Shown here: one piece after another, positions 37,910 through 47,661 of the stretch
Layout: the number at the start of each line of letters is the position of its first letter
How positions within the stretch are numbered: the stretch's first letter is position 1
Origin: Gordonibacter sp. Marseille-P4307
GTDB taxonomy: Bacteria > Actinomycetota > Coriobacteriia > Coriobacteriales > Eggerthellaceae
Direction: 5' to 3'
Length of the DNA: 64,000 nucleotides
NCBI RefSeq assembly: GCF_900604965.1
Contig: NZ_UWPD01000001.1
Location: 1,742,732 to 1,806,731, forward strand
Notes under the pieces: model-generated
Told to the model about the DNA's origin: nothing
What the model saw: the letters and a program-made list of their open reading frames with translations, nothing else
Database searches by the model: none
Made by a program: the position numbers and the translations under genes

Positions 37910-39823
37910 TTAAACCATCGCGTCCTCAAGCACGTCGCACAGCCTCTGAACATCCCACGTGCCCAGATCGCCCTCGAAGCGCTCGCGCACCGAAACCGTG
38001 CCCGCCTCGATCTCCTTGTCGCCCAGAACCACCATGTAGGGAACCTTCTCGGCCTGAGCCTTCGCGATCTTCACGCGCATCGGCTCATTTTGGCTGTACA
38101 CCTCCACGCGACCGCCCGCACGCGTAAGGCGCTTGGCCAGTTGGTCGGCGGCCTCCTTGTGACGATCGGCGATGGGCAGCACAACCACCTGCACGGGCGC
38201 CAGCCACAGCGGCAGCGCGCCGGCATAGTGCTCGATGAGGATGCCGAGGAAGCGCTCGATCGAGCCGAACAGCGCACGATGCAGCATGAAGGGACGCGCC
38301 TCGCCGTTATCGGCCGTGCGATACGAGATATCGAACCGTTCCGGCAGGTTGAAATCGACCTGAACCGTCGAGCACTGCCACATGCGGCCGATGGCGTCTT
38401 TCACCTTGATGTCGATCTTCGGGCCGTAGAAGGCGCCGTCGCCCTCGTTCAGCTCGTATTTCAGCCCGCGCACCTCGCAAGCCTTCTTCAGCGAGCTTTC
38501 GGCATGCTCCCACATGGCATCGGATCCGATGGACTTCTCGGGGCGCGTGGAGATCTCGGCCTCGTATTCGAATCCGAATTCGCCCATAATGGCATCCGCC
38601 AAATCGAGGATCTCAACCACTTCGTCAACCACCTGGTCCTCGCGGCAGAACACGTGGGCATCGTCCTGCGTGAAACCGCGGGCGCGCATAAGGCCGTGCA
38701 CCGCGCCGCTCATCTCGTGCCGATACACCGTACCGAACTCGAAGAAGCGAACGGGCAGGTCCTTATAGGAATGGATGGAGTTGCCGAACAGCATCACGTG
38801 ACCCGGGCAGTTCATGGGCTTCACGCCGTATTCGGAGAAACGGGGCTGCTCATCGGTTCCCTCGTTGATGTTGAAGAAGTACATGTTGTCGTGGTAGAAA
38901 TCGTAGTGCCCCGACGTCTTCCATACGTCCGACTTGTAAACATGCGGCGTGATAACCTCTTCGTACCCGCGACGATACAGCTCTTTGCGCAGCCATTCCT
39001 GCAGCGTGCGGATAACCCGTGCGCCATTGGGAAGATAGAGCGGAAGGCCCACGCCCGCCATGTCGCTCATCATGTAGAAATCAAGGTCGCGACCCAGCTT
39101 GCGATGGTCGCGCCTTTCCGCTTCCTCGAGGTTCGAAAGATAGGTGTCCAGATCGCGCTGCTTGAAGAACGCGGTTCCGTAAATACGCTGAAGCTGCTCG
39201 CGCTCGGCGTCTCCGCGCCAGTACGCACCGGCGATCTTGGTCAGCTTGAACGCGGCGACCTTCGACGTGTCGGGCACATGGGGGCCGCGGCACAGATCGC
39301 GGAACGATCCGATGCCGTACGTGGTTATAACCTCGTCGGAAGGAAGCTCGTTGATAAGCTCGACCTTGAACGGCTGGTCGGCGAACAGATCCAAAGCCTC
39401 TGCCTGGGACACTTCCCTGCGCTCGAAAGGCTCGGCCGCAGCGACGATCTCGGCCATGCGGGACTCGATCGCGGCGAAGTCGTCTGAGGACAGCGTACGG
39501 TCGAGCTGAATGTCGTAGTAGAACCCGTTTTCGATGGCCGGGCCGACACCGAACTTCACATCGCCGTACAGATCGACCAGCGCGGCCGCCATAACATGGG
39601 CCGTCGAATGGCGCAAAAGATCGAGCGCGCCCTCGCTTTTATCGGTGACGATGGAAACCAGATCTCCGTCAGACACGTGGAAGGACGCATCGACGGGCTT
39701 CCCGTTGACTACGCCGCCCAACGCGGCTTTCGCCAGTCCAGCCCCGATGGAGGCGGCAACATCGGCAACCGTCGATCCGTCTTCGAGCTCTTTTCGGGCT
39801 CCGTCGGGAAGGGTGATGAACAT
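37910..39823 (-). CDS. thrS: Threonyl-tRNA synthetase
   Basis: 637 aa. Domains in order: TGS (MFITLPDGARKELEDGSTVA, residues about 1-60), SAD editing-like second domain (LLRHSTAHVMAAALVDLYGD about 75-95), class II catalytic core (VGLPLYLPNGARVIRTLQEW, VKPMNCPGHVMLFGNSIHSY with the zinc cysteine, RFFEFGTVYRHEMSGAVHGL), and anticodon-binding domain (LAPVQVVVLPIADRHKEAAD). ATG at 39823 follows AGAGGATCACCT. The leader holds two tandem hairpins resembling tRNA-Thr anticodon arms (see separate entries), which may mediate autogenous control. Confidence 0.96.
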   Translation of the reverse strand: MFITLPDGARKELEDGSTVADVAASIGAGLAKAALGGVVNGKPVDASFHVSDGDLVSIVTDKSEGALDLLRHSTAHVMAAALVDLYGDVKFGVGPAIENGFYYDIQLDRTLSSDDFAAIESRMAEIVAAAEPFERREVSQAEALDLFADQPFKVELINELPSDEVITTYGIGSFRDLCRGPHVPDTSKVAAFKLTKIAGAYWRGDAEREQLQRIYGTAFFKQRDLDTYLSNLEEAERRDHRKLGRDLDFYMMSDMAGVGLPLYLPNGARVIRTLQEWLRKELYRRGYEEVITPHVYKSDVWKTSGHYDFYHDNMYFFNINEGTDEQPRFSEYGVKPMNCPGHVMLFGNSIHSYKDLPVRFFEFGTVYRHEMSGAVHGLMRARGFTQDDAHVFCREDQVVDEVVEILDLADAIMGEFGFEYEAEISTRPEKSIGSDAMWEHAESSLKKACEVRGLKYELNEGDGAFYGPKIDIKVKDAIGRMWQCSTVQVDFNLPERFDISYRTADNGEARPFMLHRALFGSIERFLGILIEHYAGALPLWLAPVQVVVLPIADRHKEAADQLAKRLTRAGGRVEVYSQNEPMRVKIAKAQAEKVPYMVVLGDKEIEAGTVSVRERFEGDLGTWDVQRLCDVLEDAMV

Positions 39824-39845
39824 AGGTGATCCTCTCTTTCTGCCG

Positions 39846-39862
39846 GGTGCGTACAGAGCACC
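39846..39862 (-). promoter_or_regulatory. thrS leader hairpin B (anticodon-arm-like)
   Basis: On the minus strand GGTGC, loop TCTGTAC, GCACC: a 5-bp stem with a 7-nt loop, the proportions of a tRNA anticodon arm. Loop positions 3-5 are UGU, a threonine anticodon, followed by A. It ends 23 nt before the thrS start codon, close to the ribosome binding site. Confidence 0.6.
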
Positions 39863-39874
39863 TGCTTCCTGCCG

Positions 39875-39891
39875 GGCGCGTACAGAGCGCC
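39875..39891 (-). promoter_or_regulatory. thrS leader hairpin A (anticodon-arm-like)
   Basis: On the minus strand GGCGC, loop TCTGTAC, GCGCC: same size and identical loop as hairpin B, 29 nt upstream of it. The only stem difference is a C-G pair here versus a U-A pair in hairpin B, a compensatory change. Confidence 0.6.
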
Positions 39892-39911
39892 TGCAGTCTT
39901 TCATATACAAC

Positions 39912-39936
39912 AAAACCGCCCCGAAACGAGGCGGTT
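39912..39936 (-). terminator. Intrinsic terminator upstream of thrS
   Basis: Minus strand AACCGCC and GGCGGTT arms around a 9-nt loop followed by TTTG. It ends transcription of the zinc-ribbon gene; the thrS promoter must then lie just after it (a TATATG -10-like box sits near 39904). Confidence 0.6.
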
Positions 39937-39961
39937 CATGCTGACAGCGTACGTGCGCCCG

Positions 39962-40456
39962 CTATGCCTCGTCCGGCATGGCCGGCTTGCGGCCGGCGGG
40001 GGCGGTAGTTCGGTTCTGACCCGCGCGCGCAACGACCGGAGTTGCGCAGTACGGGCACACCGTCCAACGCGGATCGAGCGCATGATGGCACGTGGGGCAC
40101 AGGTTCTTCAGCTGGGTATGGCAGTTGGGGCACAAAACGTAATCGGCCTCGACCGGATACCCGCAATGAGCGCATTCGCCGTACTTCATGAGCTCGCGCT
40201 GCTTGAGCGCCACCTCGAGCTCTTGCTCGTCCCGATCGATCAGCAGCAGAGGCGGCCTCAAGAGACAGTACGCGATAACGCCTAGCAGGGGAACGAGGGC
40301 GACGACGGCCCAGATGTACCAATGCCCTCCGCGCAGGTACGCGTCGCGTGCGACCCATACGATGGAAAGGACGTACAGGATGACCAGGAACACGACCGCC
40401 AGCGTGAACGCCGTCTGAACCTCAGGCGTCCATAGCTGAGCCAGAATATCACCCAT
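39962..40456 (-). CDS. Membrane protein with C-terminal double zinc ribbon
   Basis: About 164 aa, not a named family that I recognise. Two hydrophobic segments (AFTLAVVFLVILYVLSIVWV near residue 15, then WYIWAVVALVPLLGVIAYCL) are followed by an acidic linker and two or three CxxC pairs: CAHCGYPVEADYVLCPNCHT and NLCPTCHHALDPRWTVCPYC. This is the double zinc-ribbon pattern. Start at the ATG at 40456; an in-frame ATG 21 bp upstream is an alternative. Function unknown. Confidence 0.75.
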   Translation of the reverse strand: MGDILAQLWTPEVQTAFTLAVVFLVILYVLSIVWVARDAYLRGGHWYIWAVVALVPLLGVIAYCLLRPPLLLIDRDEQELEVALKQRELMKYGECAHCGYPVEADYVLCPNCHTQLKNLCPTCHHALDPRWTVCPYCATPVVARAGQNRTTAPAGRKPAMPDEA

Positions 40457-40592
40457 ACGCTTCTCGTTTCCTCTCATACGATGTGCAGACGGCCCGCATG
40501 CGCAAGCGGGGACGATTATACCAAAAGGACGTTACCGCCCCACCGCAAGCACACAGCTCGCACACGTGCGCGCAGGTCGCACTCCCCACTCG

Positions 40593-40955
40593 CTATAAAA
40601 GCGCGTCAGCCCATGCGTCCTCGCGGAAGCCCACGAGCACGAAATCGGGCCCAACGACGATCGGCCGCTTCACCAGCATGCCGTTTTCGGCAAGCAGCTC
40701 GTAGGCCTCCCGATCGGATACGCCCGCGTCGAGAACCGCTTTGATGTTGCGCTCTCGGTAGAGCATGCCGCTGGTGTTGAAGAACCGGCGCACGGCAAGC
40801 CCGCTGCGTTCGTGCCAGGCGGCCAGCTCGTCTGCGGTCGGGTTGTCCTCGACGATATGGCGGTCGGTATAGGAAACCCCATGTTCGTCAAGCCATTTCT
40901 TCGCCTTCTTGCACGTCGTGCATTTGGGGTATTCCACAAACAGAACGTCGGCCAT
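40593..40955 (-). CDS. ArsC/Spx-family protein
   Basis: 120 aa thioredoxin-like fold. Seen: FVEYPKCTTCKKAKKWLDEH with a CxxC redox pair, SYTDRHIVEDNPTADELAAW, NTSGMLYRERNI and LVKRPIVVGPDFVLVGFRED. Belongs to the arsenate-reductase-like/Spx group; with no ars genes nearby, arsenate as substrate is not supported. Confidence 0.85.
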   Translation of the reverse strand: MADVLFVEYPKCTTCKKAKKWLDEHGVSYTDRHIVEDNPTADELAAWHERSGLAVRRFFNTSGMLYRERNIKAVLDAGVSDREAYELLAENGMLVKRPIVVGPDFVLVGFREDAWADALL

Positions 40956-41020
40956 GATTCTCCACCTCTCCTAAGCCCGCCGCAGCGCCAAACGGCGCGC
41001 AAGCGGGCCGATTGCAACCG

Positions 41021-43705
41021 TTACGCCAGTTCGGCGAGCTGAGCATCGATGCGGGCGATCCGGTCGAGCGCATCGGCGTGCTTCGCCCGATCCTTCTCGA
41101 TGATCTCGGCGGCCGCCTTTGCGAGGTAACCCTCGTTCGACAGCTTCTTGCCCAGCTTATCGGCATCCTTCTCCAGCTTGCCGCGCTCTTTTTCAAGACG
41201 GACGCGCTCTGCCTCGAAGTCCACCAAACCGGCCAGGGCCACGTACACCTCGATACCGCTGCCCAGAACGGCCGCCGCCTGTGCGGGTTTCTGCGCATCG
41301 GTGGAAATAACCAGGTCGGAGGCGTTGGCCATCGCCGAGATGAGGGCGGACTGCGCGGAAAGCAGCGAAGCGTCGGTATCGGACGCCTTCACGGCAAGCG
41401 CCAGAGGTTCCTTCGGCGAGATGCCGTAGCGGGCGCGCGTCGAGCGCACCCCCGTGACCACCTCGCACACCATATCGATCGCGCGCTCGGCCTCATCATC
41501 GACGAAGCGGGACAGCGCGGAGGCGGAGGGCCATGCGGCGCCGATCAGGTACGGGGACTCCGAACGATCGAAGGGAAGCTCTTGGTAGATATCCTCGGTC
41601 ACGAAGGGCATAACCGGATGCAGCAGGCGAATTGCCTGGTCGAGCACGAACATGAGGTTGCGCTGACATGCCAGGCGATCGGCTGGATCGGCCGATTCGT
41701 CCAGGCGGCTCTTGGAGAATTCAATGTACCAGTCGCAATACTCGTTCCAGAAAAACGCGTACAGCTCGCGCGCGATGTCGCCGAATTCGAATTCGCCGAA
41801 CAGGCCGTCAAGGCGCTCCACCAGCTTGGCAAGGCGGCTGAAGATCCACTTGTCGGCAGGGGTGGTGGGCTCGGGATCACCGGGGACGTATCCGTCGAGG
41901 TGCATTCCGACGAAGCGGGCGGCATTGCGCACCTTGTTGGCGAAATTGCGGCTACTCTCCAGCTTCGATTCGTTGAAGCGGAGGTCTTGCCCGCCCGTAA
42001 CCTGCATCAGCAAGCCGAAACGCATGCCATCGGCACCGTAGTCTTCCATAAGGCGCAAAGGGTCCACCCCGTTGCCGCGCGATTTGCTCATGGGCTTGCC
42101 GTCGGCCCCCATCACCGTGGGGTGGATGATGACGTGCTCGAAGGGAATCTGCCCGGTGCAGTACGTGGAAGCCATCACCATGCGGGCCACCCACAAACCC
42201 ATGATGTCGCGCGCCGTCGAGAGCACCTGGGTGGGATACACCTCTTTCAGCTCGACGGACTCCGTGCCGTCGATTGTCCACCCCAACGTGGCGAAGGGCC
42301 ACAGCTGGGACGAAAACCAGGTATCGAGCACATCCTCGTCCTGACGGACGGGCGCTCCGCACTTCGGGCACACCTCGACCTCGGCAACCGACGCATCCTC
42401 CCAGCCGCACTGGTCGCAGTAGAACACCGGGATGCGGTGACCCCACCACAACTGGCGCGAAATGCACCAGTCTTTGAGGTTTTCGAGCCAATCGAGGTAG
42501 ACGCGCTTCCAGCGGGCGGGATGGAAGCGGATCGAGCCGTCCTCCACCACGCGCGCAGCCTCTTCCTTCAGGCGATCGACCGCGACGAACCACTGCTCGG
42601 ACTCCCAAGGCTCGAGCTTGGTGTGGCAGCGATAGCAGGTCATGACCGAATGGGGGTGATCCTCCACCTTCTCGAGCAGCCCGAGCGCGTCGAAGTCGGC
42701 GACGATCGCCTCGCGCGCCTCGTCGCGGCTCATTCCCGAGAAACGGCCGTAGCCCTCGACCACATGCGCGGTCTCGTCGAACACGTTGATGCGCGGCAAC
42801 CCGTTGCGCTCGCCCATCGCCCAGTCGTTGGGATCGTGCGACGGCGTCACCTTCACGAAGCCCGTGCCGAACGACGCGTCCACGTGGTAATCGGCGAAGA
42901 TGGGAATCTCGCGATCGACCAGCGGGAGCTTCACCATCTTCCCCACCAGGGACTTCTTGGACTCGTCAGAGGGGCTTACCGCCACGCCGGTGTCGCCCAG
43001 CATGGTTTCGGGACGCGTGGTGGCCACCACGATATGATCCATGCCGTCAACCGGCTCGGACAGCGGATAGCGCAGATACCACAAGCAACCCGCCTCGTCC
43101 ACGTACTCCGCCTCGTCGTCGGCGATGGCAGTGGTGCAATGGGGGCACCAGTTCACGATGCGCTTGCCGCGGTAGATGATGCCGTCGTGGTACCAGTCGA
43201 CGAACAGTTTGCGCACCGCATCCACGTAGTCGGGATCCAGCGTGAAGTGCTCGTCGTCGTAATCGACCGAGCATCCCATGCCCTTGATCTGGTTGACGAT
43301 GGTGCTTCCGTACTGGGCTCGCCACTTCCAGCATTCGTCGATGAACGCCTCGCGTCCGATCTGAAGACGAGAGACGCCCTCTTCGGCCAGCTTCTTGTCG
43401 ACTTTGGTTTGGGTGGCGATACCGGCGTGGTCGGTTCCCAGAACCCAGCGGGTGCGGTAGCCCTGCATGCGGGCTCGACGGATGCAGGTATCCTGAATGG
43501 TGTCGTTCAGCGCGTGGCCCATATGGAGGAAGCCCGTGATGTTGGGCGGGGGGATGGTGATGGTGAAGGGATGCTGTGCGTAGTCGCCGCGGCCCTCGCT
43601 GCGCGAGAAGTACCCGGCTTCCTCCCACTGGTTGAACCGAACGCGCTCGCGGGCTGCGAAGTCGTCTTTCGGCTTGCCCTGATCCTGTGTTCCGTTAGAA
43701 GTCAT
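41021..43705 (-). CDS. valS: Valyl-tRNA synthetase
   Basis: 894 aa class I synthetase. Seen: PPPNITGFLHMGHALNDTIQ (HIGH motif), GTDHAGIATQTKVDKKLAEE, editing domain with TTRPETMLGDTGVAVSPSDE, WCISRQLWWGHRIPVFYC, GKPMSKSRGNGVDPLRLMED (KMSKS) and a C-terminal coiled coil rich in Lys/Glu (residues about 830-894) that binds tRNA. No T-box-like leader fits in the 103 bp upstream. Confidence 0.97.
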   Translation of the reverse strand: MTSNGTQDQGKPKDDFAARERVRFNQWEEAGYFSRSEGRGDYAQHPFTITIPPPNITGFLHMGHALNDTIQDTCIRRARMQGYRTRWVLGTDHAGIATQTKVDKKLAEEGVSRLQIGREAFIDECWKWRAQYGSTIVNQIKGMGCSVDYDDEHFTLDPDYVDAVRKLFVDWYHDGIIYRGKRIVNWCPHCTTAIADDEAEYVDEAGCLWYLRYPLSEPVDGMDHIVVATTRPETMLGDTGVAVSPSDESKKSLVGKMVKLPLVDREIPIFADYHVDASFGTGFVKVTPSHDPNDWAMGERNGLPRINVFDETAHVVEGYGRFSGMSRDEAREAIVADFDALGLLEKVEDHPHSVMTCYRCHTKLEPWESEQWFVAVDRLKEEAARVVEDGSIRFHPARWKRVYLDWLENLKDWCISRQLWWGHRIPVFYCDQCGWEDASVAEVEVCPKCGAPVRQDEDVLDTWFSSQLWPFATLGWTIDGTESVELKEVYPTQVLSTARDIMGLWVARMVMASTYCTGQIPFEHVIIHPTVMGADGKPMSKSRGNGVDPLRLMEDYGADGMRFGLLMQVTGGQDLRFNESKLESSRNFANKVRNAARFVGMHLDGYVPGDPEPTTPADKWIFSRLAKLVERLDGLFGEFEFGDIARELYAFFWNEYCDWYIEFSKSRLDESADPADRLACQRNLMFVLDQAIRLLHPVMPFVTEDIYQELPFDRSESPYLIGAAWPSASALSRFVDDEAERAIDMVCEVVTGVRSTRARYGISPKEPLALAVKASDTDASLLSAQSALISAMANASDLVISTDAQKPAQAAAVLGSGIEVYVALAGLVDFEAERVRLEKERGKLEKDADKLGKKLSNEGYLAKAAAEIIEKDRAKHADALDRIARIDAQLAELA

Positions 43706-43750
43706 TGAGAACCGCCTTTTTCAGAACGCTTTTCCTTCATCGATGCAAAG

Positions 43751-43783
43751 AAGCGGGCGCTGCAAAAAGCTCGGCGCCCGCTT
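43751..43783 (-). terminator. Intrinsic terminator between clpX and valS
   Basis: Minus strand AAGCGGGCGC and GCGCCCGCTT arms around a 13-nt loop, ending CTTTG. T-run is short, so efficiency is uncertain. Confidence 0.5.
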
Positions 43784-43808
43784 CCCATGATACCCCATGG
43801 AAAACCTT

Positions 43809-45176
43809 TTATACCTGCGGCGACCCTTCCGCCACCGCTTTCTCGACCGCCTCGATCTTAGGCTTCGTCTCACCCGCAATGTCGCTTTCGCGCAGCGTCA
43901 CGTGCGAGGCGCCCTCATGTTCGGGAAGATCGTACATCACATCCTGCAGCACGCGCTCGCAGATGGATCTTAGGCCGCGCGCGCCGGTTCCGTGCTCGAC
44001 CGCCTCGCGGGCGATAGCGCGCAGGGCGCCGTCGGTGAACTCGAGCTGGGAATCCTCGAACTCGAACATGCGCTGATACTGCTTGACCAGCGCGTTTTTC
44101 GGTTCAGACAAAATCCTGATCAGGTCGTCCTCATCAAGCGCAGAAAGCGCGGTAATGACGGGGATACGACCCACGAACTCGGGAATCATGCCGAACTTGT
44201 TCAGGTCTTCGGGCAGAACCTTCAGCAGAAGCTCGGCTTCCGACTTCTTGGCCGACTCGGGAATCTCGGAATTGAATCCGATCATGCTCTTGCCGATGCG
44301 CTCGGCCACGATGTCGGACAAACCGACAAACGCGCCGCCCAGAATGAACAGGATGTTCGTCGTATCGATCCGGATGAGCTCCTGCTGGGGATGCTTTCGA
44401 CCGCCCTGCGGCGGAACGCTTGCCTCGGTGCCCTCGACGATCTTGAGAAGCGCCTGCTGAACGCCTTCGCCCGATACGTCGCGCGTGATGGAAAGGTTCT
44501 CGGCCTTGCGCGCCACCTTATCGACCTCGTCGATGTAGACGATGCCGATCTCGGCGCGCGGGATATCGAAATCAGCCGCCGTAATAAGCTTGAGCAGGAT
44601 GTTCTCGACATCTTCTCCGACGTATCCCGCCTCGGTGAGCGTGGTGGCGTCAGCGATGGCAAACGGAACGCGCAGGCTGCGCGCAAGCGTTTGGGCGAGC
44701 AGCGTTTTGCCCGATCCGGTGGGACCAAGCAGCATGATGTTGCTTTTCGACAGCTCGACGTCGCCTTCGACCGCATCGGCCCCCAAGCTGACGCGCTTGT
44801 AGTGGTTGTACACGGCAACCGACAAAGCGCGCTTGGCGGCCTCCTGCCCCACAACGTATTCGGAGAGCTGATCGTAGAGCTGACGGGGCGTGGGAAGATT
44901 CTCCAGAACGTCTGCCGGAGACGGCTCGGCGGATTCGCCCTCGACGGCGGCGGGCGGTATGAAGTCGGGATCGAATCCGGCGTGGGGGTGGCGTCCGGCA
45001 ACGTTCATCCCCATGTCGCGCATAAGGGACTCGGCGCACACCGAAATGCACTCGTCGCAGATGTATATCCCGTTGGGACCGGCGATCATCGCTGCGACCT
45101 CGTGCGGGCGCTTGCCGCAAAAGGCGCAGGCGATGTCGGTTTCGTTCGTGAATTCGTCGGTTCGTTTGTCAGTCAA
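43809..45176 (-). CDS. clpX: ATP-dependent protease unfoldase subunit ClpX
   Basis: 455 aa AAA+ unfoldase. N-terminal zinc finger with [14 protein letters not shown] and [11 protein letters not shown]; Walker [33 protein letters not shown]; Walker [33 protein letters not shown]; sensor/arginine region [21 protein letters not shown] 50-residue spacer between zinc finger and AAA+ core is a little longer than usual. 33 bp after clpP. Confidence 0.97.
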   Translation of the reverse strand: MTDKRTDEFTNETDIACAFCGKRPHEVAAMIAGPNGIYICDECISVCAESLMRDMGMNVAGRHPHAGFDPDFIPPAAVEGESAEPSPADVLENLPTPRQLYDQLSEYVVGQEAAKRALSVAVYNHYKRVSLGADAVEGDVELSKSNIMLLGPTGSGKTLLAQTLARSLRVPFAIADATTLTEAGYVGEDVENILLKLITAADFDIPRAEIGIVYIDEVDKVARKAENLSITRDVSGEGVQQALLKIVEGTEASVPPQGGRKHPQQELIRIDTTNILFILGGAFVGLSDIVAERIGKSMIGFNSEIPESAKKSEAELLLKVLPEDLNKFGMIPEFVGRIPVITALSALDEDDLIRILSEPKNALVKQYQRMFEFEDSQLEFTDGALRAIAREAVEHGTGARGLRSICERVLQDVMYDLPEHEGASHVTLRESDIAGETKPKIEAVEKAVAEGSPQV

Positions 45177-45209
45177 GGTCGTTCCTCGTCTCGGCCCGAA
45201 AGGGCGCGG

Positions 45210-45824
45210 TTATTTCGCAGCGGCGGATCGCGAGGTGGTGATGCGATCAACGATGCCGTACGCCACGGCCTCTTCGGCAGTCAGCCAGTTGTCGCGCTCG
45301 GTATCGCGCTGCACGTCCTCGAAAGGACGGTCGCAGTTATCCGCAAGGATCTTGTTCAGGCGTTCGCGGGTTTTCAAAATCTGCTCTGCCATGATGGCTA
45401 TCTCGGTCTGCTGACCCTGGGCCCCGCCCGAAGGCTGGTGAATCATGACCTCGGCGTTGGGAAGCACAAGGCGCTTGCCCTTCGCACCGGCGGACAGCAG
45501 GACGGCGCCCATCGAAGCGGCCATGCCCATGCAGATCGTGGACACGTCGCACTTGATGAAGTTCATGGTATCGAGGATGGCCAACCCGGCGGTAACCGAT
45601 CCTCCGGGCGAGTTGATGTAGAGCGAGATGTCCTTATCGGGATCGGCGCTCTCCAGATGGAGAAGCTGCGCGACCACGGAATTGGCAACGTTGTCGTCAA
45701 TCGCCTCGCCCAGAAAGATGATGCGGTCGTTCAGCAGGCGCGAGTAGATGTCGAAGCTGCGCTCGCCGCGCGGCGACTGCTCGATGACGTACGGGATCAG
45801 AGCTCCGCTGATATTATGTGCCAT
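45210..45824 (-). CDS. clpP: ATP-dependent Clp protease proteolytic subunit
   Basis: 204 aa serine protease. Seen: [60 protein letters not shown], catalytic Ser in [16 protein letters not shown], catalytic His in [15 protein letters not shown], catalytic Asp region [14 protein letters not shown] at 45824 chosen for the conserved N-terminus and the AGAAGGA before it. The tig-clpP-clpX order is a widely conserved protein-quality-control run. Confidence 0.97.
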   Translation of the reverse strand: MAHNISGALIPYVIEQSPRGERSFDIYSRLLNDRIIFLGEAIDDNVANSVVAQLLHLESADPDKDISLYINSPGGSVTAGLAILDTMNFIKCDVSTICMGMAASMGAVLLSAGAKGKRLVLPNAEVMIHQPSGGAQGQQTEIAIMAEQILKTRERLNKILADNCDRPFEDVQRDTERDNWLTAEEAVAYGIVDRITTSRSAAAK

Positions 45825-45944
45825 AACGGTCCTTCTCTCTTCGGGGCGATCAAACGCCCGCTTGCTACCAGGTTGTCGGCCAATCGTGATGCTGCCGCCG
45901 AGGGGATTCAAGCCCGAAGGCGGCTGCGTTACCCGATGGAATAG

Positions 45945-45980
45945 AAAAAAGCGGACGCACCGTCACGCGATGCGCCCGCT
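45945..45980 (-). terminator. Intrinsic terminator after tig
   Basis: Minus strand GCGGGCGCA and TGCGTCCGC arms, then six T. It separates tig from clpP, which therefore needs its own promoter in 45825-45944. Confidence 0.7.
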
Positions 45981-46000
45981 CATTTTATCGCTAAACAGAG

Positions 46001-47395
46001 CTATTCGGCATCAGAAGCCGGTTCGGCGTCCTTCTTCTTGGAAGACTTCTTAGCGGCGGCTTTCTTGACGGGTTTGTCCTCGACAACCTCCTCGGTGATA
46101 ACCGCAGACTCCAGCGCGTTGTCAAGCGCCTTCTGACGTAGGACCCCCTGGCGAACCATATGGATCTGACCGGCCTCGCGCCAGCTCTTCTCGACGGCTG
46201 CGGGATCCTCGGCGCCGGATTTGGCGAACTCGGCGGAGATGTCCTCGTCGGTAACCTCGAGACCCGCGCGGACGGCCCAGGCATCGAGGGCGAGATCCTG
46301 CTTGACCGTATCGGCGGCCTGCTTTTTCAGGTCGTCGCGGAACTGCTGGGAGGTCAGGTTCTGGGAAGCGAGGTAAGCATCGAACGTAAGGCCCTGAGCC
46401 TGCAGCTGCTGGAAGAAGTCCTGCACCAGCTGAGCCTCGGCTGCCTCGACCATATTCTCGGGCGCATCGCCCTCAAGGCGCTCGGCCAAAGCTGCAAGGG
46501 CGCGATTCTCCTTCAGGCGGGGCAGGATGGCGGCCTTCTGAGCCGCAATCGACTCGGAGATGTTCTTGCGCAGATCGTCTACACCCTCGAGTCCGAACGT
46601 CTCCTTGATCCACTCGTCGGTCATCTCGACGGCTTTCTTCTTCTTGACCACGATCACGGTGACGTCGAAGGCGATCTTCTCGGTTTTGCCGATGAGCGAG
46701 CCGGTCATAACCGTGGGTTCGGCGGGGACGTCGATGGAGAACTGCTTGGAGTCGCCCTTCTTCAGACCCAGCAGCTCGTCGTCGAACGACTTGGGGAACA
46801 GGCCGGATCCAAGGCCGTACTGGCGCGAGTCCGAAGAGATGGACTCGATGTCGTTGCCTGCATCGTCGGTGGCCTTGATGGACAGGTCGGCGTAGTTGTC
46901 CTCTTTGATCTTGGTGTTCGCGGGCGCATCGACGATGTCGTAATAGTGCTCCTGCAGCGCGGCGACCTCGGCATCGACTTCCTCGTCGGACGCACCCTCG
47001 GCGGGCATGGCGAAGGACAGGGCGTCATAGCTGTTCAGCTCGAAGGAGGGCTTCACCGCAACCTCGAAGGCATACGAGAAGGACTTGCCGTCCTGCGCGA
47101 GAGCAACCTCGGCGTCGAACTCGGGTTTGGCAACCGGGAACAGGCCGTTGTCGTCCATGGCGCGGCCGCACGTCTCGTTCACCAGGTCGTCGGTAACCTG
47201 AGCTGCAACGGCCTCTTTGCCAAGCGCGTTGTCGATAACGGCGCGCGGAGCTTTACCGCGACGGAAACCAGGGAAATTGTACTGGCCGGCCACCTGCTTG
47301 TACTGCTTCTTGAAACGAGCGACCACCGTGGCCTCATCGACGGTGACGGCCACCTTGACGCGGTTGTCCTTAAGGACTTCAGCTGAAGTTTCCAC
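46001..47395 (-). CDS. tig: Trigger factor
   Basis: 464 aa ribosome-associated chaperone. N-terminal ribosome-binding domain contains the signature YNFPGFRRGKAPRAVID, the middle PPIase (FKBP-like) domain is near residues 165-250 (NYADLSIKATDDAGN, KSFDDELLGLKKGDS), and the helical C-terminal domain follows, with a lysine-rich low-complexity tail (KKAAAKKSSKKKDAEP). Upstream of clpP. Confidence 0.96.
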   Translation of the reverse strand: METSAEVLKDNRVKVAVTVDEATVVARFKKQYKQVAGQYNFPGFRRGKAPRAVIDNALGKEAVAAQVTDDLVNETCGRAMDDNGLFPVAKPEFDAEVALAQDGKSFSYAFEVAVKPSFELNSYDALSFAMPAEGASDEEVDAEVAALQEHYYDIVDAPANTKIKEDNYADLSIKATDDAGNDIESISSDSRQYGLGSGLFPKSFDDELLGLKKGDSKQFSIDVPAEPTVMTGSLIGKTEKIAFDVTVIVVKKKKAVEMTDEWIKETFGLEGVDDLRKNISESIAAQKAAILPRLKENRALAALAERLEGDAPENMVEAAEAQLVQDFFQQLQAQGLTFDAYLASQNLTSQQFRDDLKKQAADTVKQDLALDAWAVRAGLEVTDEDISAEFAKSGAEDPAAVEKSWREAGQIHMVRQGVLRQKALDNALESAVITEEVVEDKPVKKAAAKKSSKKKDAEPASDAE

Positions 47396-47661
47396 TTATG
47401 TTTCCTCCGTTAGTCTGTAAGCTTCGTGGCACGCCCGTTGCAGACGAACCAGCGTGCGCCCAAGCGCCCCGCGCTGCGTATTGCAGCGAACATACCGAGT
47501 GGGGATTATCGCACACTCGGGATTGCAGATAAAGCGATTCACCAAGAGTACGGACGCGAAAAAATCGAGAACGGCCAATTAGGGCGCGCCGGGGCGCTTT
47601 TCATGTCCTATAATTCGATCAACGACAAAATGCAGCGTAAACGAACTCGAAAGGCTCCGCC

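Larger units (their letters stand above)
39841..39898 (-). repeat. Two-copy 29-bp direct repeat carrying the thrS leader hairpins
   Basis: Units 39841-39869 and 39870-39898 match at 25 of the first 25 positions except two paired stem changes; the last 4 bases differ. See the hairpin entries for the structure. Confidence 0.85.

Noticed and set aside
39841..39898. CRISPR-like or minisatellite repeat
   Set aside because: Only two units, no spacer of regular length, and paired stem changes fit RNA structure better.
39824..39961. T-box riboswitch upstream of thrS
   Set aside because: No T-box core (AGGGTGG-like) sequence or specifier stem arrangement; the leader is too short and instead holds two small hairpins.
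43706..43808. T-box upstream of valS
   Set aside because: Only 103 bp, occupied mostly by the clpX-side terminator; no T-box motif.
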